A stretch of DNA of 5,757 nt from JAICLL01 sp035252155 (GTDB lineage: Bacteria; Planctomycetota; Planctomycetia; Pirellulales; JAICIG01), in assembly GCA_035252155.1 (NCBI GenBank), contig DATFDL010000681.1, forward strand, positions 1 to 5,757. The letters run 5' to 3'. This document shows positions 1 to 5,757 of this stretch, piece after piece; position 1 is the stretch's first letter; each line of letters opens with the position of its first letter. Made by a program: the position numbers and the translations under genes. The notes beneath the pieces were generated by a model, which made no database searches, was not told the origin of the DNA, and was given only the letters and a program-made list of their open reading frames with translations.

Positions 1-25
1 TGGCCGCGGGGAATATGCCCCTTTC

Positions 26-54
26 ACTCACGCACGCCGGCTCGTGGCGTGAGT
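26..54 (-). terminator. Strong stem-loop downstream of the operon (possible terminator)
   Basis: ACTCACG (26-32) pairs with CGTGAGT (48-54), and CACG (33-36) pairs with CGTG (43-46) around a CCGGCT loop (37-42). This gives an 11-bp stem with a single bulged G at 47. It lies about 77 bp after the macrodomain stop. There is no T-run on either side, so it is not a canonical intrinsic terminator; it may act as a U-less terminator or an mRNA 3'-end stabiliser. A smaller GGGG/CCCC hairpin (8-21) sits just beyond it. Positions 1-130 contain no supportable gene. Confidence 0.45.
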
Positions 55-130
55 TCCAGTCTGATTGGAGGTTGAGGCATTGCAAGCGCGTGATCGCTCG
101 GCGCGGCATCGAAACGCAAGCTCGCTCGCT

Positions 131-694
131 TCAACCGGAATAACCGGAGCGTTCGTCGCGCCGCAATTCTTCCAGTGCGGCAGCGAACGCTCCGAGTGCC
201 GCGGGGCCGAATAACACAAACCGCACCAGCTCGGGCCGGCCGTGCTGGGCCAGAAAATCCCGCACTGCGGCCAACGCCACGCGGGCTGCCTGCTCGATCG
301 GGTAGGCATACGCGCCAGTGCTGAGCGACGGAAAGGCCACGCTGGCGCAGTCGTGCTCGATGGCCAGCTCCAGCGAACGGCGATAGGCCCCGGCGAGCAA
401 TGCGGCTTCTTGCTGTCCGCCGCCCCGCCAAACCGGGCCGACAGCATGGATGACATGCTTGGCGGTCAATTCTCCCGCCCCGGTGATCACCGCCGAGCCG
501 GTCGCGCACCCCCCCGGATAGCTCCGCCGCGTTTCGGCCATCAGGTTCGGCCCGCCGCGGCGATGGATCGCCCCATCCACTCCGCCGCCTCCGGCCAACC
601 GAGCATTCGCCGCGTTCACGATCGCGTCGACCTGCTGATCGGTAATGTCACCTTGCTGCAGCTCGATGGCCGCCGAGCCAATTTGCCAACGCAT
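131..694 (-). CDS. MacroD-type macrodomain protein (O-acetyl-ADP-ribose deacetylase / ADP-ribosyl hydrolase)
   Basis: A single macrodomain filling all 187 residues, the usual size for stand-alone bacterial MacroD/YmdB-like enzymes. Visible motifs: GDIT (15-18, adenine-contacting Asp), NAAN (27-30), GGGGVDGAIH (35-44, with the catalytic-type Asp at 40), GCATGSAV (62-69), IHAVGPVW (82-89), and the phosphate-loop motif SLSTGAYAYP (123-132). All hallmark positions of the class are present, so I expect an active cytoplasmic enzyme that removes acetyl from O-acetyl-ADP-ribose or ADP-ribose from acidic residues. The ATG at 694 is chosen over an in-frame GTG at 712 because AAGGAA lies 7 nt upstream of the ATG and nothing similar precedes the GTG. 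It is the last gene of the operon, 27 nt after the candidate immunity gene. Its role could be to reverse ADP-ribosylation by a toxin, or general ADP-ribose metabolism; the sequence does not decide. Confidence 0.93.
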   Translation of the reverse strand: MRWQIGSAAIELQQGDITDQQVDAIVNAANARLAGGGGVDGAIHRRGGPNLMAETRRSYPGGCATGSAVITGAGELTAKHVIHAVGPVWRGGGQQEAALLAGAYRRSLELAIEHDCASVAFPSLSTGAYAYPIEQAARVALAAVRDFLAQHGRPELVRFVLFGPAALGAFAAALEELRRDERSGYSG

Positions 695-701
695 GGTTGC
701 A

Positions 702-707
702 TTCCTT
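702..707 (-). promoter_or_regulatory. Shine-Dalgarno site for the macrodomain gene
   Basis: The minus strand reads AAGGAA, 7 nt before the ATG at 694. It favours this ATG over the in-frame GTG at 712. Confidence 0.75.
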
Positions 708-721
708 GACACGTCGCCAGA

Positions 722-1060
722 TCAATGATCATGAATCGCTATCCGAGCCCCTCGCTGGTCGGTTTGGGCGGCAACGTCACTTAGTGCGTCGACCAGATAT
801 CGAGCCAATCCCGATATCTTGGCACAAAAATTCAGTCCCACGCCATCGCCTAATCCCAGGGAGCAATGGTTTGCTTGCATCCACGTGCCCCGCTCACGGA
901 GCTCACCAAGCGAGGCATTCGTCTTGGTCGACAGTTCCAGGTCGAAGGTGCTATCTAAGCAGGTGACGAGCGCGTAGGCCGGCAAGAACTCTCCATCCAC
1001 CAAAAAATCGTGGATCGTGGTATTGATCCAACCGCAGCTATATTGGTCGTTCTTCTTCAT
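722..1060 (-). CDS. Unrecognised 112-aa protein, candidate immunity protein
   Basis: I do not recognise this family. The 112-residue protein has no signal peptide or convincing membrane helix. It looks alpha/beta: alternating hydrophobic stretches around 15-45 (FLPAYALVTCLDSTFDLEL), a Gly-rich segment with Cys around 64-80 (NHCSLGLGDGVGLNFC), then an amphipathic helix at about 82-97. It has four cysteines (C9, C34, C66, C79). The start is well supported: GGGTGA lies 7 nt upstream of the ATG, inside the last codons of the preceding gene, and only 3 nt separate the genes. By hand count, 781-1060 is about 53% GC, against roughly 65-75% in sampled stretches of the genes on the 5' side. Small, compositionally distinct and placed directly after a toxin-tip-like gene, it fits an immunity protein; this rests on context only. 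An unrelated conserved hypothetical remains possible. Confidence 0.65.
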   Translation of the reverse strand: MKKNDQYSCGWINTTIHDFLVDGEFLPAYALVTCLDSTFDLELSTKTNASLGELRERGTWMQANHCSLGLGDGVGLNFCAKISGLARYLVDALSDVAAQTDQRGARIAIHDH

Positions 1061-1063
1061 GAA

Positions 1064-1300
1064 TTATTCACCCGGCTTCAGCGCTCGCGGTGACTGCCGT
1101 GGAGGAACCTTCGTCCAATCCCAGTCGTGGGCGTGAGGATCTCCGACTCCCGTGTGGTCGTGTCCGTGGTCAATGTTCTTTACCGCGCGGCCGTCTGGCC
1201 CGTAGAAGCGCTTTTGCAGCAAGTTGCCGGCTGCATCGCGTTTTTCCACGATACCTTTAGGCGCGGCGCTGGCGGGCAGGTCGTTGGAGCGTCGAGCCAT
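1064..1300 (-). CDS. Small His/Asp-rich protein resembling a polymorphic-toxin C-terminal tip
   Basis: A 78-residue protein with no signal peptide or membrane segment. Residues 1-18 look disordered (Ala/Pro/Ser-rich). A short strand-rich segment follows (about 18-43), with an RFYGPDGRAVKNID core at 31-44, then a cluster of potential catalytic or metal-binding residues: H45, H47, H49, D54, H56, H58, D59, plus W60 and W62 in a PHAHDWDW block. From memory this core (Y-x-x-D/N-G-x-A-x-K-x-ID, His cluster, P-H-x-H-x-W) resembles the 'polymorphic toxin type 24' (Ntox24-type) tip, usually at the C-terminus of large secreted effectors and proposed to be a nuclease-like toxin. Here it stands alone without a delivery domain. 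It begins 10 nt after the ATPase stop and ends 3 nt before the next gene, the classic toxin-then-immunity order. The ribosome binding site is weak (GAAG about 9 nt upstream), suggesting coupling to the ATPase. The gene is likely real; toxin activity is inferred and the family name is tentative. Confidence 0.6.
   Translation of the reverse strand: MARRSNDLPASAAPKGIVEKRDAAGNLLQKRFYGPDGRAVKNIDHGHDHTGVGDPHAHDWDWTKVPPRQSPRALKPGE
1068..1073 (-). promoter_or_regulatory. Shine-Dalgarno site for the candidate immunity gene
   Basis: The minus strand reads GGGTGA, 7 nt before the ATG at 1060, embedded in the final codons of the toxin-like gene. Independent ribosome entry here could let the immunity protein be made in excess of its upstream neighbour, whose own site is weak. 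Confidence 0.6.
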
Positions 1301-1310
1301 GAACGTCGCT

Positions 1311-4300
1311 TCATTCCGCCGGCGCTTCCGCGAGGTTCACATCTCGATCCCTTTCGTCTCTGTCCGAATCACCGTTGGACGAGGGCGATGCGGCACGCGG
1401 CGATTCGGACGGCGGCGGTGGTTCGGATGGCGCTGGTTCGTCTGGAACGCGGGAGCGCAACTGCTTCGCGACCCAGTCGAGCCACGCGGCGGGCGGCAAG
1501 CCGTAGGGACGGAACTTTTCCATGCTGCCTTGCTCTTCGCTGTGGAACAACGCCCGCTGCTCGCCCAGCCGGCTGGCGATCGGCGAATCGATCAATGTGC
1601 TCGAGTCGTTCTGGCTCATCTGGAAGAGCACACGCATCTCGATCTCTCGCAACGCCTGGCGATCGAATGTGCGCTGTAAGTTCGTCAGGCTGTCGCACCA
1701 CGCCAAGACGTGAATGCCCAGGTTCGGCCCTTCGCGCAAGATATCGACAAGTTGCTGCGACGGGCTGGCCTGCTCCTCGCCCGATCGCGAGAAGCTGAAA
1801 TCGTCTTCTTTCTTGCGCAGATCGCGGAACCGCTGCACATCGTGGATGATCAGATACCAGGCGGGGGCGTCGGTCTGGCCGGCGGCTTGGCGTCGGGCGA
1901 CTTCGGCTGCTACCTCACCCAATATCGAGGCGGTTTCGCGAACTTCGCCCACGCGCGCTGGATGCGGCAGCGCCTCGGCCACCCGCTTGAAGAAGCCGGC
2001 GTTGACGTTTTCGGGCGGTGTGCCGTCGAGCACGTAAAACCGCGTGCCCGGACGCCCACGACGATCGGGCGCGTGCTGAGCGGCCAGGCTGATCTGGGCC
2101 GCCGCCAAAATGGCCATCGCCTGTAGTTCGTTCTGTCCGACCAGCAACACGTTGTGTCCGCTCTGCCGGCGCAGCAGTGCGGCAGTAGGATCTTTAATCG
2201 CCACCGGGTCGCCCAGCCAGGCAATGGCCGGCTTGTTCGAGGCGGCCGGCCAGTCGGTCGCCCGCAGCAGTTCGTCGAGTTGCGGGTTCTGGTCCAGTTG
2301 GCCGGGCACGTTCCCCTCGAAGACGATCAACGGCAACTCGCCGTGTCCGTTGTGCTCCTTGGCGTAGTCTTGAATTCGCCGATGCCATCGCTCCTTCTCT
2401 TCGTCGGGCAAGTAGGCCACCTGGAAGGGATGATTGGCGTCGGGCAGGCCGCCGGCGTCGTTGTAGATGGCTTCGCCGGGACGCGACAACAAACGGGCCG
2501 CCGAGTTCTCCTCGCTGAGAATCAAATGGGCGTCAGCCTCGCTGCATTGCAGAGCGATGCGCACGCCCATTTGGCCCAGCGTCGTGCGGGCCAGCGAATA
2601 GGCCCCGCCCAACGTCTGCGAACCCAGCAGCACGTGCATGCCGAAAGCCCGGCCTTGCCGCACCAACCGGTCGAACAGCAGCCCGACCTCCTGAGCCAGC
2701 TTGTCGTCTTCGACAAAGAACTCCTGAAACTCGTCGATGATCAGCAAGATGCGCGGCAACGTCAGGCCGGTATTGCGGCGATAGCCGGCGACGTCTTGCG
2801 CTCCCGCGTCGCGAAACTTTTCGCCGCGGTCGCGAATCTCGGCGTCGAGCCGCTGCAATACGCTCAGGCCAAACTCGCGGTCGCTTTCGACCGATACCAC
2901 TCGGGCGTGCGGCAGCCGGTACGTGGCATAGGTTTTGAACTCGACGCCCTTCTTGAAGTCGATCAGATACAGTTCAAGTTCTTGCGGGCTGTAGGTGACT
3001 GCTAGGTTCGTAATCAGCGTATGCAAAAGCGTCGACTTGCCCGAACCGGTCTTGCCGGCCACCAGCACGTGCTGCGAGGTGCCGCGGCCCAGTTCGAGGT
3101 TTTGCTTTTTGGTGGCCCCGGCCGGGCCGAGCGCCACCTGGATGCCTTTGCGCGTGTCGGCGGTCCACCACTGGTCGTCTCGCGGCGCGATCACCGAGAA
3201 CGGCACTTCCACGCGGCTGGCATTCTTGGCGGCATCGCCCACCCGCCGGACGATGTTCGAAAACACGTCGCCGGGCGGAGCGCGATCGAGCGTCAGCGGC
3301 AACCGGCCGAAATCCGCGTCTTTCCAGGCGAACTTTTCTTCTTCGCTCTGCCAGGCGAAGTTGACGCAGTGCTGTTCCAAGTCGCTAATCTTAAAGCCCT
3401 GCGGCATGGGCTGCTTGGTGTCGACGCTGATCAGCGCGTGCACGCCGCACCGCGCGCCGCTCGAGACGATGCTCAGCAGCCGGCGGCAGGCGGCCTCGCT
3501 GAAATTGGCCGGGTAGTTGGCCACCACCAGGTAGCGGAACGGCTCGGCCACTTCGCCGGCCGCCTCGTTGTAGGCCTCGATCGTCTCGAATTCATTCCGC
3601 AGGTACTTCTGGATCACCACTTCCATCTGCTCCGTCAGATCGGCCAACCGTTGCTCGATCTGTTGCGGCTCGGTCCAGATGCGGGCGCCGATAAGCTGTT
3701 CGTCGTAATCGCCCAGGTGCATGAAGGCGGCGAAGTTCTGCCCCAGGCCGATAGGGTCGATGACGGTGAACCGCACCTTGCCCGGCGGAATAGTGGTCGC
3801 CAATCGCAGCATGGCGGCCTGCATGATCTCGACGGCCTGGTCGCGGGCCTTGCCTTGCGTGCGAATCAGCAGCGAGCCGCGATCGGGAAATGTGAGCAAG
3901 GCCGGCTGCTCGATGACGGGCAACTGCAACGCGCCGTTGCCGTCGGACTGTCCATTGGTCGGGGCGGCGGTCTTTCGCAGGCTGAGCTCATCGAGCACCG
4001 GGCCGGTATCTTCTTCGATTTGCTTGGTCTCGCTGAAATGCTCCGGCCCGGCCCGCCATTGGCCCAAGCGCAACACGGGAGGCAGCGTGCGCGGCGGCTG
4101 CCACCTGTCGGTGAGAATGAAGTTCCAGTCGGGAAAAAGTTCGCCGCATTGCCGCTCGACGTCGGCGACTTCATTCTTGATTTGAGCGACCCCCTTGTGC
4201 CAGCGGTCGAGCCGGCGCTGCGTAGCGGCGGCCAACGCCCGTTGGCCCTCGGCGGTGGCTTGCTTGTATTGCTCTTCGAGCCGCCGCAGCTCTTGCTCGT

Positions 4301-5408
4301 ACTTGGCCGGTATTTCCTGGCGAAGCCTTGTGATTTGTTCCTCAGCCTTTTGCAGAGCGGCGTCGCGGCGCCGAGTCAGCTCGGCAAGCTGCTTGTCGTG
4401 CTTTTGCTGGGCTTTGGCCGTGATTTCGTCGCGCTGCTGCACGGCCTTGGCGATCCGGTCTTGGCAGTCTTTGTCGGTCTTGGCGTCGTCGCGCTTGCGG
4501 CGTTCGTCGAGCGCGGCGCTTTCCTTGCGATACATTTCTCCGGCGATCTGCTGCCAGCGCTTGCGGGCCACATCGGCATAGTCGAGCGCGTAGGCCAGCG
4601 GCTGATAGGCCGCAACCACTTTGTTTTGCATGCTCGACCGCAAGATCAGCCAGATCATCAGGCTGATTACCAGGCCGCCGCCCAAACCGGCGCCGGCCAT
4701 GAAGGCGATGTTCCACTCGGTGGCCGCGCCCACTCCGCCCGCCAGCGCGCCGCCCAGCAGGAGGAAGAGCACGAAAACCACCGCCAGCTTGGGCCGCTTG
4801 ATTTTTTTCAGCTCGTCGAGCTTCGCGTCGGCCACCTTGAAGGCTTCGTCGATGGCCTGCTGCGGATGGACGTTGGGCGGCAGTTGGCCGATCTGCTGTG
4901 CCGGCTGCTCGGCCAGCGAGGTTTGGCCCAGCCCGATCAACAGTTGCTTGGCCTCTTTGCGGCGCGCCTCGATGCCCAGCGCGCTGGGATCGGTGCCGGC
5001 TTCCAGATCGCCGTATTTGCTTTTAAGATTGCTTTTGCCGGCCTCGAAGACGCCGGTCAACTCGAAGTGCGTGTCTTCACGCACCCGTTCGGCCTCGGCC
5101 TGTTCCTGCTGCCACTCGGCGGTGGCCTGCTCAGTGACTTGGCGGTAGGTGCTCTCGATCTCGTCGTTGCCCTTCTGCGAGGCCGATTTGACGCGATCGA
5201 CTTCGGCCCGATAGTCGGCCTCGGCTTTGGCCAGTTCAGCGTCGCGCTGGGCGGACACCGAATCGATGGCGCGGCGATGTTCTTGCTCGGCCGCCGCCAG
5301 CCGCGCGGCCAGCTCGTCTTCGGCATGATGGTCGGCCAACTCGACCACCATCTGCGCCGCCTCGGCCAAAACTTGTCGCTGTCGTAAGATCAGTTCGCTT
5401 TCGGGCAT
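1311..5408 (-). CDS. EccC/EssC-like FtsK/SpoIIIE-type membrane ATPase (1365 aa)
   Basis: Membrane-anchored motor protein of the FtsK-HerA superfamily. Domains in order: Ala/Glu/Gln/Arg-rich coiled coil (about 5-130); two membrane helices (about 208-229 and 234-257); second long coiled coil (about 285-420); then three apparent ATPase modules. Module 1 (about 500-720) is degenerate: no P-loop lysine/serine signature near 515-526, and no acidic Walker B pair after the strand at 625-631. Module 2 (about 745-1010) is intact: Walker A GKTGSGKST (785-793), strand LYLIDFKKG (813-821), Walker B ILLIIDEF (887-894). Module 3 (about 1058-1315) is degenerate: VGQNELQ replaces the P-loop at 1090-1096, and the Walker B-like strand is LIIHD (1186-1190). 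The tail (1322-1365) is Pro/Ser-rich then acidic. There is no FtsK gamma domain or FHA domain. Three tandem modules plus a WXG100-like neighbour point to type VII secretion (EccC/EssC) rather than chromosome segregation. The start at 5408 is chosen over a start at 5435 because it overlaps the previous stop. Confidence 0.85.
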   Translation of the reverse strand: MPESELILRQRQVLAEAAQMVVELADHHAEDELAARLAAAEQEHRRAIDSVSAQRDAELAKAEADYRAEVDRVKSASQKGNDEIESTYRQVTEQATAEWQQEQAEAERVREDTHFELTGVFEAGKSNLKSKYGDLEAGTDPSALGIEARRKEAKQLLIGLGQTSLAEQPAQQIGQLPPNVHPQQAIDEAFKVADAKLDELKKIKRPKLAVVFVLFLLLGGALAGGVGAATEWNIAFMAGAGLGGGLVISLMIWLILRSSMQNKVVAAYQPLAYALDYADVARKRWQQIAGEMYRKESAALDERRKRDDAKTDKDCQDRIAKAVQQRDEITAKAQQKHDKQLAELTRRRDAALQKAEEQITRLRQEIPAKYEQELRRLEEQYKQATAEGQRALAAATQRRLDRWHKGVAQIKNEVADVERQCGELFPDWNFILTDRWQPPRTLPPVLRLGQWRAGPEHFSETKQIEEDTGPVLDELSLRKTAAPTNGQSDGNGALQLPVIEQPALLTFPDRGSLLIRTQGKARDQAVEIMQAAMLRLATTIPPGKVRFTVIDPIGLGQNFAAFMHLGDYDEQLIGARIWTEPQQIEQRLADLTEQMEVVIQKYLRNEFETIEAYNEAAGEVAEPFRYLVVANYPANFSEAACRRLLSIVSSGARCGVHALISVDTKQPMPQGFKISDLEQHCVNFAWQSEEEKFAWKDADFGRLPLTLDRAPPGDVFSNIVRRVGDAAKNASRVEVPFSVIAPRDDQWWTADTRKGIQVALGPAGATKKQNLELGRGTSQHVLVAGKTGSGKSTLLHTLITNLAVTYSPQELELYLIDFKKGVEFKTYATYRLPHARVVSVESDREFGLSVLQRLDAEIRDRGEKFRDAGAQDVAGYRRNTGLTLPRILLIIDEFQEFFVEDDKLAQEVGLLFDRLVRQGRAFGMHVLLGSQTLGGAYSLARTTLGQMGVRIALQCSEADAHLILSEENSAARLLSRPGEAIYNDAGGLPDANHPFQVAYLPDEEKERWHRRIQDYAKEHNGHGELPLIVFEGNVPGQLDQNPQLDELLRATDWPAASNKPAIAWLGDPVAIKDPTAALLRRQSGHNVLLVGQNELQAMAILAAAQISLAAQHAPDRRGRPGTRFYVLDGTPPENVNAGFFKRVAEALPHPARVGEVRETASILGEVAAEVARRQAAGQTDAPAWYLIIHDVQRFRDLRKKEDDFSFSRSGEEQASPSQQLVDILREGPNLGIHVLAWCDSLTNLQRTFDRQALREIEMRVLFQMSQNDSSTLIDSPIASRLGEQRALFHSEEQGSMEKFRPYGLPPAAWLDWVAKQLRSRVPDEPAPSEPPPPSESPRAASPSSNGDSDRDERDRDVNLAEAPAE

Positions 5409-5638
5409 TACCTGCTCTCTTGGCACTCTTGGCAAGCCTGGTTGTAAATCTGGGCCAGGCGACGGAGCTTATCGAGCGTGTTGCGCACCTGCGGCTCGAT
5501 CGGCTCGATGTATTTTTTTTCGAACTCCGCTCGCCGGACGTCATTCCAGACTTCTTTGGTGTCGTCCCAGCGGCGCAGGGTGGTTTTCATCGCGTCTTGC
5601 AGACGCCCGGCGCCAGAAGCAAGATCGGCGGGTTTCAT
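5408..5638 (-). CDS. WXG100-like small helical-hairpin protein (76 aa)
   Basis: This small, charged, apparently all-helical protein has no signal peptide or membrane segment. Helix 1 spans about residues 8-30 and helix 2 about 34-73. The turn holds W31-N32-D33, with F39 eight residues after the Trp. That is the Trp-to-aromatic spacing of WXG100 (ESAT-6-like) proteins, but Asp replaces the Gly. At 76 residues it is shorter than the usual ~100, and I see no C-terminal YxxxD/E export signal. C69 and C72 form a CxxC near the end. The ATG at 5638 is chosen because AAGGAA lies 8 nt upstream; the longer frame starting near 5749 would translate the inverted repeat and lacks such a site. The stop shares one base with the start of the ATPase gene (TAATG), so the two are probably translationally coupled. 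WXG100 genes are classically next to EccC/EssC-type ATPases, which supports a secreted substrate, chaperone or adaptor role. Gene reality is nearly certain; the family call is moderate. Confidence 0.75.
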   Translation of the reverse strand: MKPADLASGAGRLQDAMKTTLRRWDDTKEVWNDVRRAEFEKKYIEPIEPQVRNTLDKLRRLAQIYNQACQECQESR

Positions 5639-5646
5639 GGTGTGCG

Positions 5647-5652
5647 TTCCTT
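5647..5652 (-). promoter_or_regulatory. Shine-Dalgarno site for the WXG100-like gene
   Basis: The minus strand reads AAGGAA here, 8 nt before the ATG at 5638. It decides the start: the reading frame stays open up to the inverted repeat, but upstream candidates have no comparable site. Confidence 0.75.
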
Positions 5653-5683
5653 GCTGAGGTAAAATCCGTACCGGCCTCTGTAG

Positions 5684-5757
5684 GGAACGGACTCCGTGCC
5701 GTTCCGTGAATTGCGATTCGACCCGGCGCCGCCCCTCGCGGAACGGCACGGAGTCCG
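5684..5757. repeat. Long perfect inverted repeat, REP/BIME- or MITE-like
   Basis: The arms CGGACTCCGTGCCGTTCCG (5688-5706) and CGGAACGGCACGGAGTCCG (5739-5757) are perfect reverse complements over 19 bp, separated by 32 bp. Pairing continues inward through a G-T wobble to GA/TC (5708-5709 with 5736-5737). The left arm is itself part of a second hairpin: GGAACGG (5684-5690) pairs with CCGTTCC (5699-5705) around an 8-nt loop. Nested small palindromes in an inverted pair are typical of REP/BIME elements or the ends of a miniature transposable element. The right arm touches the window edge, so the element may be longer. It lies about 45 bp upstream of the first gene and so may overlap the promoter region or terminate an upstream transcript. 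Confidence 0.85.

Noticed and set aside
24..509. Minus-strand frames of 142-161 codons over the macrodomain 3' region
   Set aside because: They are Arg-rich shadows of the macrodomain gene in other frames. The tail after the macrodomain stop (1-130) shows no supported start or motif.
1301..1336. Frameshift fusion of the ATPase C-terminus to the toxin-like protein
   Set aside because: The toxin-like frame is open back to a stop at 1337-1339, so only the last eight sense codons of the ATPase overlap it. No slippery sequence is visible there, and the toxin-like gene has its own ATG. Separate translation is simpler.
3021..5387. 788-codon open frame on the plus strand opposite the ATPase gene, with several other long plus-strand frames
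   Set aside because: It lies wholly inside the ATPase gene, whose minus-strand frame carries unmistakable Walker motifs, membrane helices and coiled coils. The plus-strand translation shows no coherent domain, and GC-rich codon bias commonly leaves the complementary frame open.
1311..5408. Housekeeping chromosome-segregation FtsK
   Set aside because: It lacks the C-terminal gamma DNA-orienting domain and the usual four N-terminal membrane helices, and has extra degenerate ATPase modules plus a WXG-like neighbour.
5650..5690. Sigma-70-type promoter for the operon (ATTTTA-like -10, TTCCCT-like -35)
   Set aside because: The matches to consensus are too weak and the spacing too uncertain in GC-rich DNA to call a promoter by eye.
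5639..5749. N-terminal extension of the WXG-like gene to a start near 5749
   Set aside because: The added 37 residues would be translated from the inverted repeat, and the ATG at 5638 has an AAGGAA site 8 nt upstream.

Overview
The window reads as one compact five-gene operon on the minus strand, transcribed from about 5638 down to 131, with almost no spare DNA. Base composition is GC-rich in the main genes (about 65-75% in stretches I counted by hand). The style of the large FtsK-type protein and the palindromic repeat at the right edge would fit a Planctomycetota-like diderm bacterium. That taxonomic guess is inference only: there is no rRNA or marker gene here.

Layout in transcription order. 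(1) 5739-5757 and 5688-5706 form a perfect 19-bp inverted repeat (REP/MITE-like) upstream of the operon; it runs off the window edge. (2) 5638-5408 encodes a 76-residue helical-hairpin protein with a WXG100-like turn (Trp-Asn-Asp, then Phe eight residues after the Trp). (3) 5408-1311, joined by a TAATG stop/start overlap, encodes a 1365-residue membrane-anchored FtsK/SpoIIIE-type ATPase. It has an N-terminal coiled coil, two membrane helices, a second coiled coil, and apparently three tandem ATPase modules of which only the middle one keeps intact Walker A and B motifs. This is the domain logic of EccC/EssC, the motor of type VII secretion. (4) 1300-1064 encodes a 78-residue His/Asp-rich protein resembling the C-terminal toxin tip of polymorphic toxins. 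(5) 1060-722, starting 3 nt later, encodes an unrecognised 112-residue protein of lower GC, the natural candidate for its immunity protein. (6) 694-131 encodes a MacroD-type macrodomain (ADP-ribose-binding/deacylating hydrolase). A strong stem-loop at 26-54 follows the operon.

Taken together: a WXG100-like small protein, an EccC-like motor, a candidate toxin tip with candidate immunity, and an ADP-ribose-processing enzyme, all apparently co-transcribed. The most interesting reading is a minimal type VII-like secretion or conflict locus in a lineage where such systems are poorly described. No other T7SS components (EccB, EccD, EccE, mycosin, EssA/EssB, YukD) are in the window, so export by this locus is a hypothesis. 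The long plus-strand open frames, including one of 788 codons opposite the ATPase, are treated as antisense shadows.
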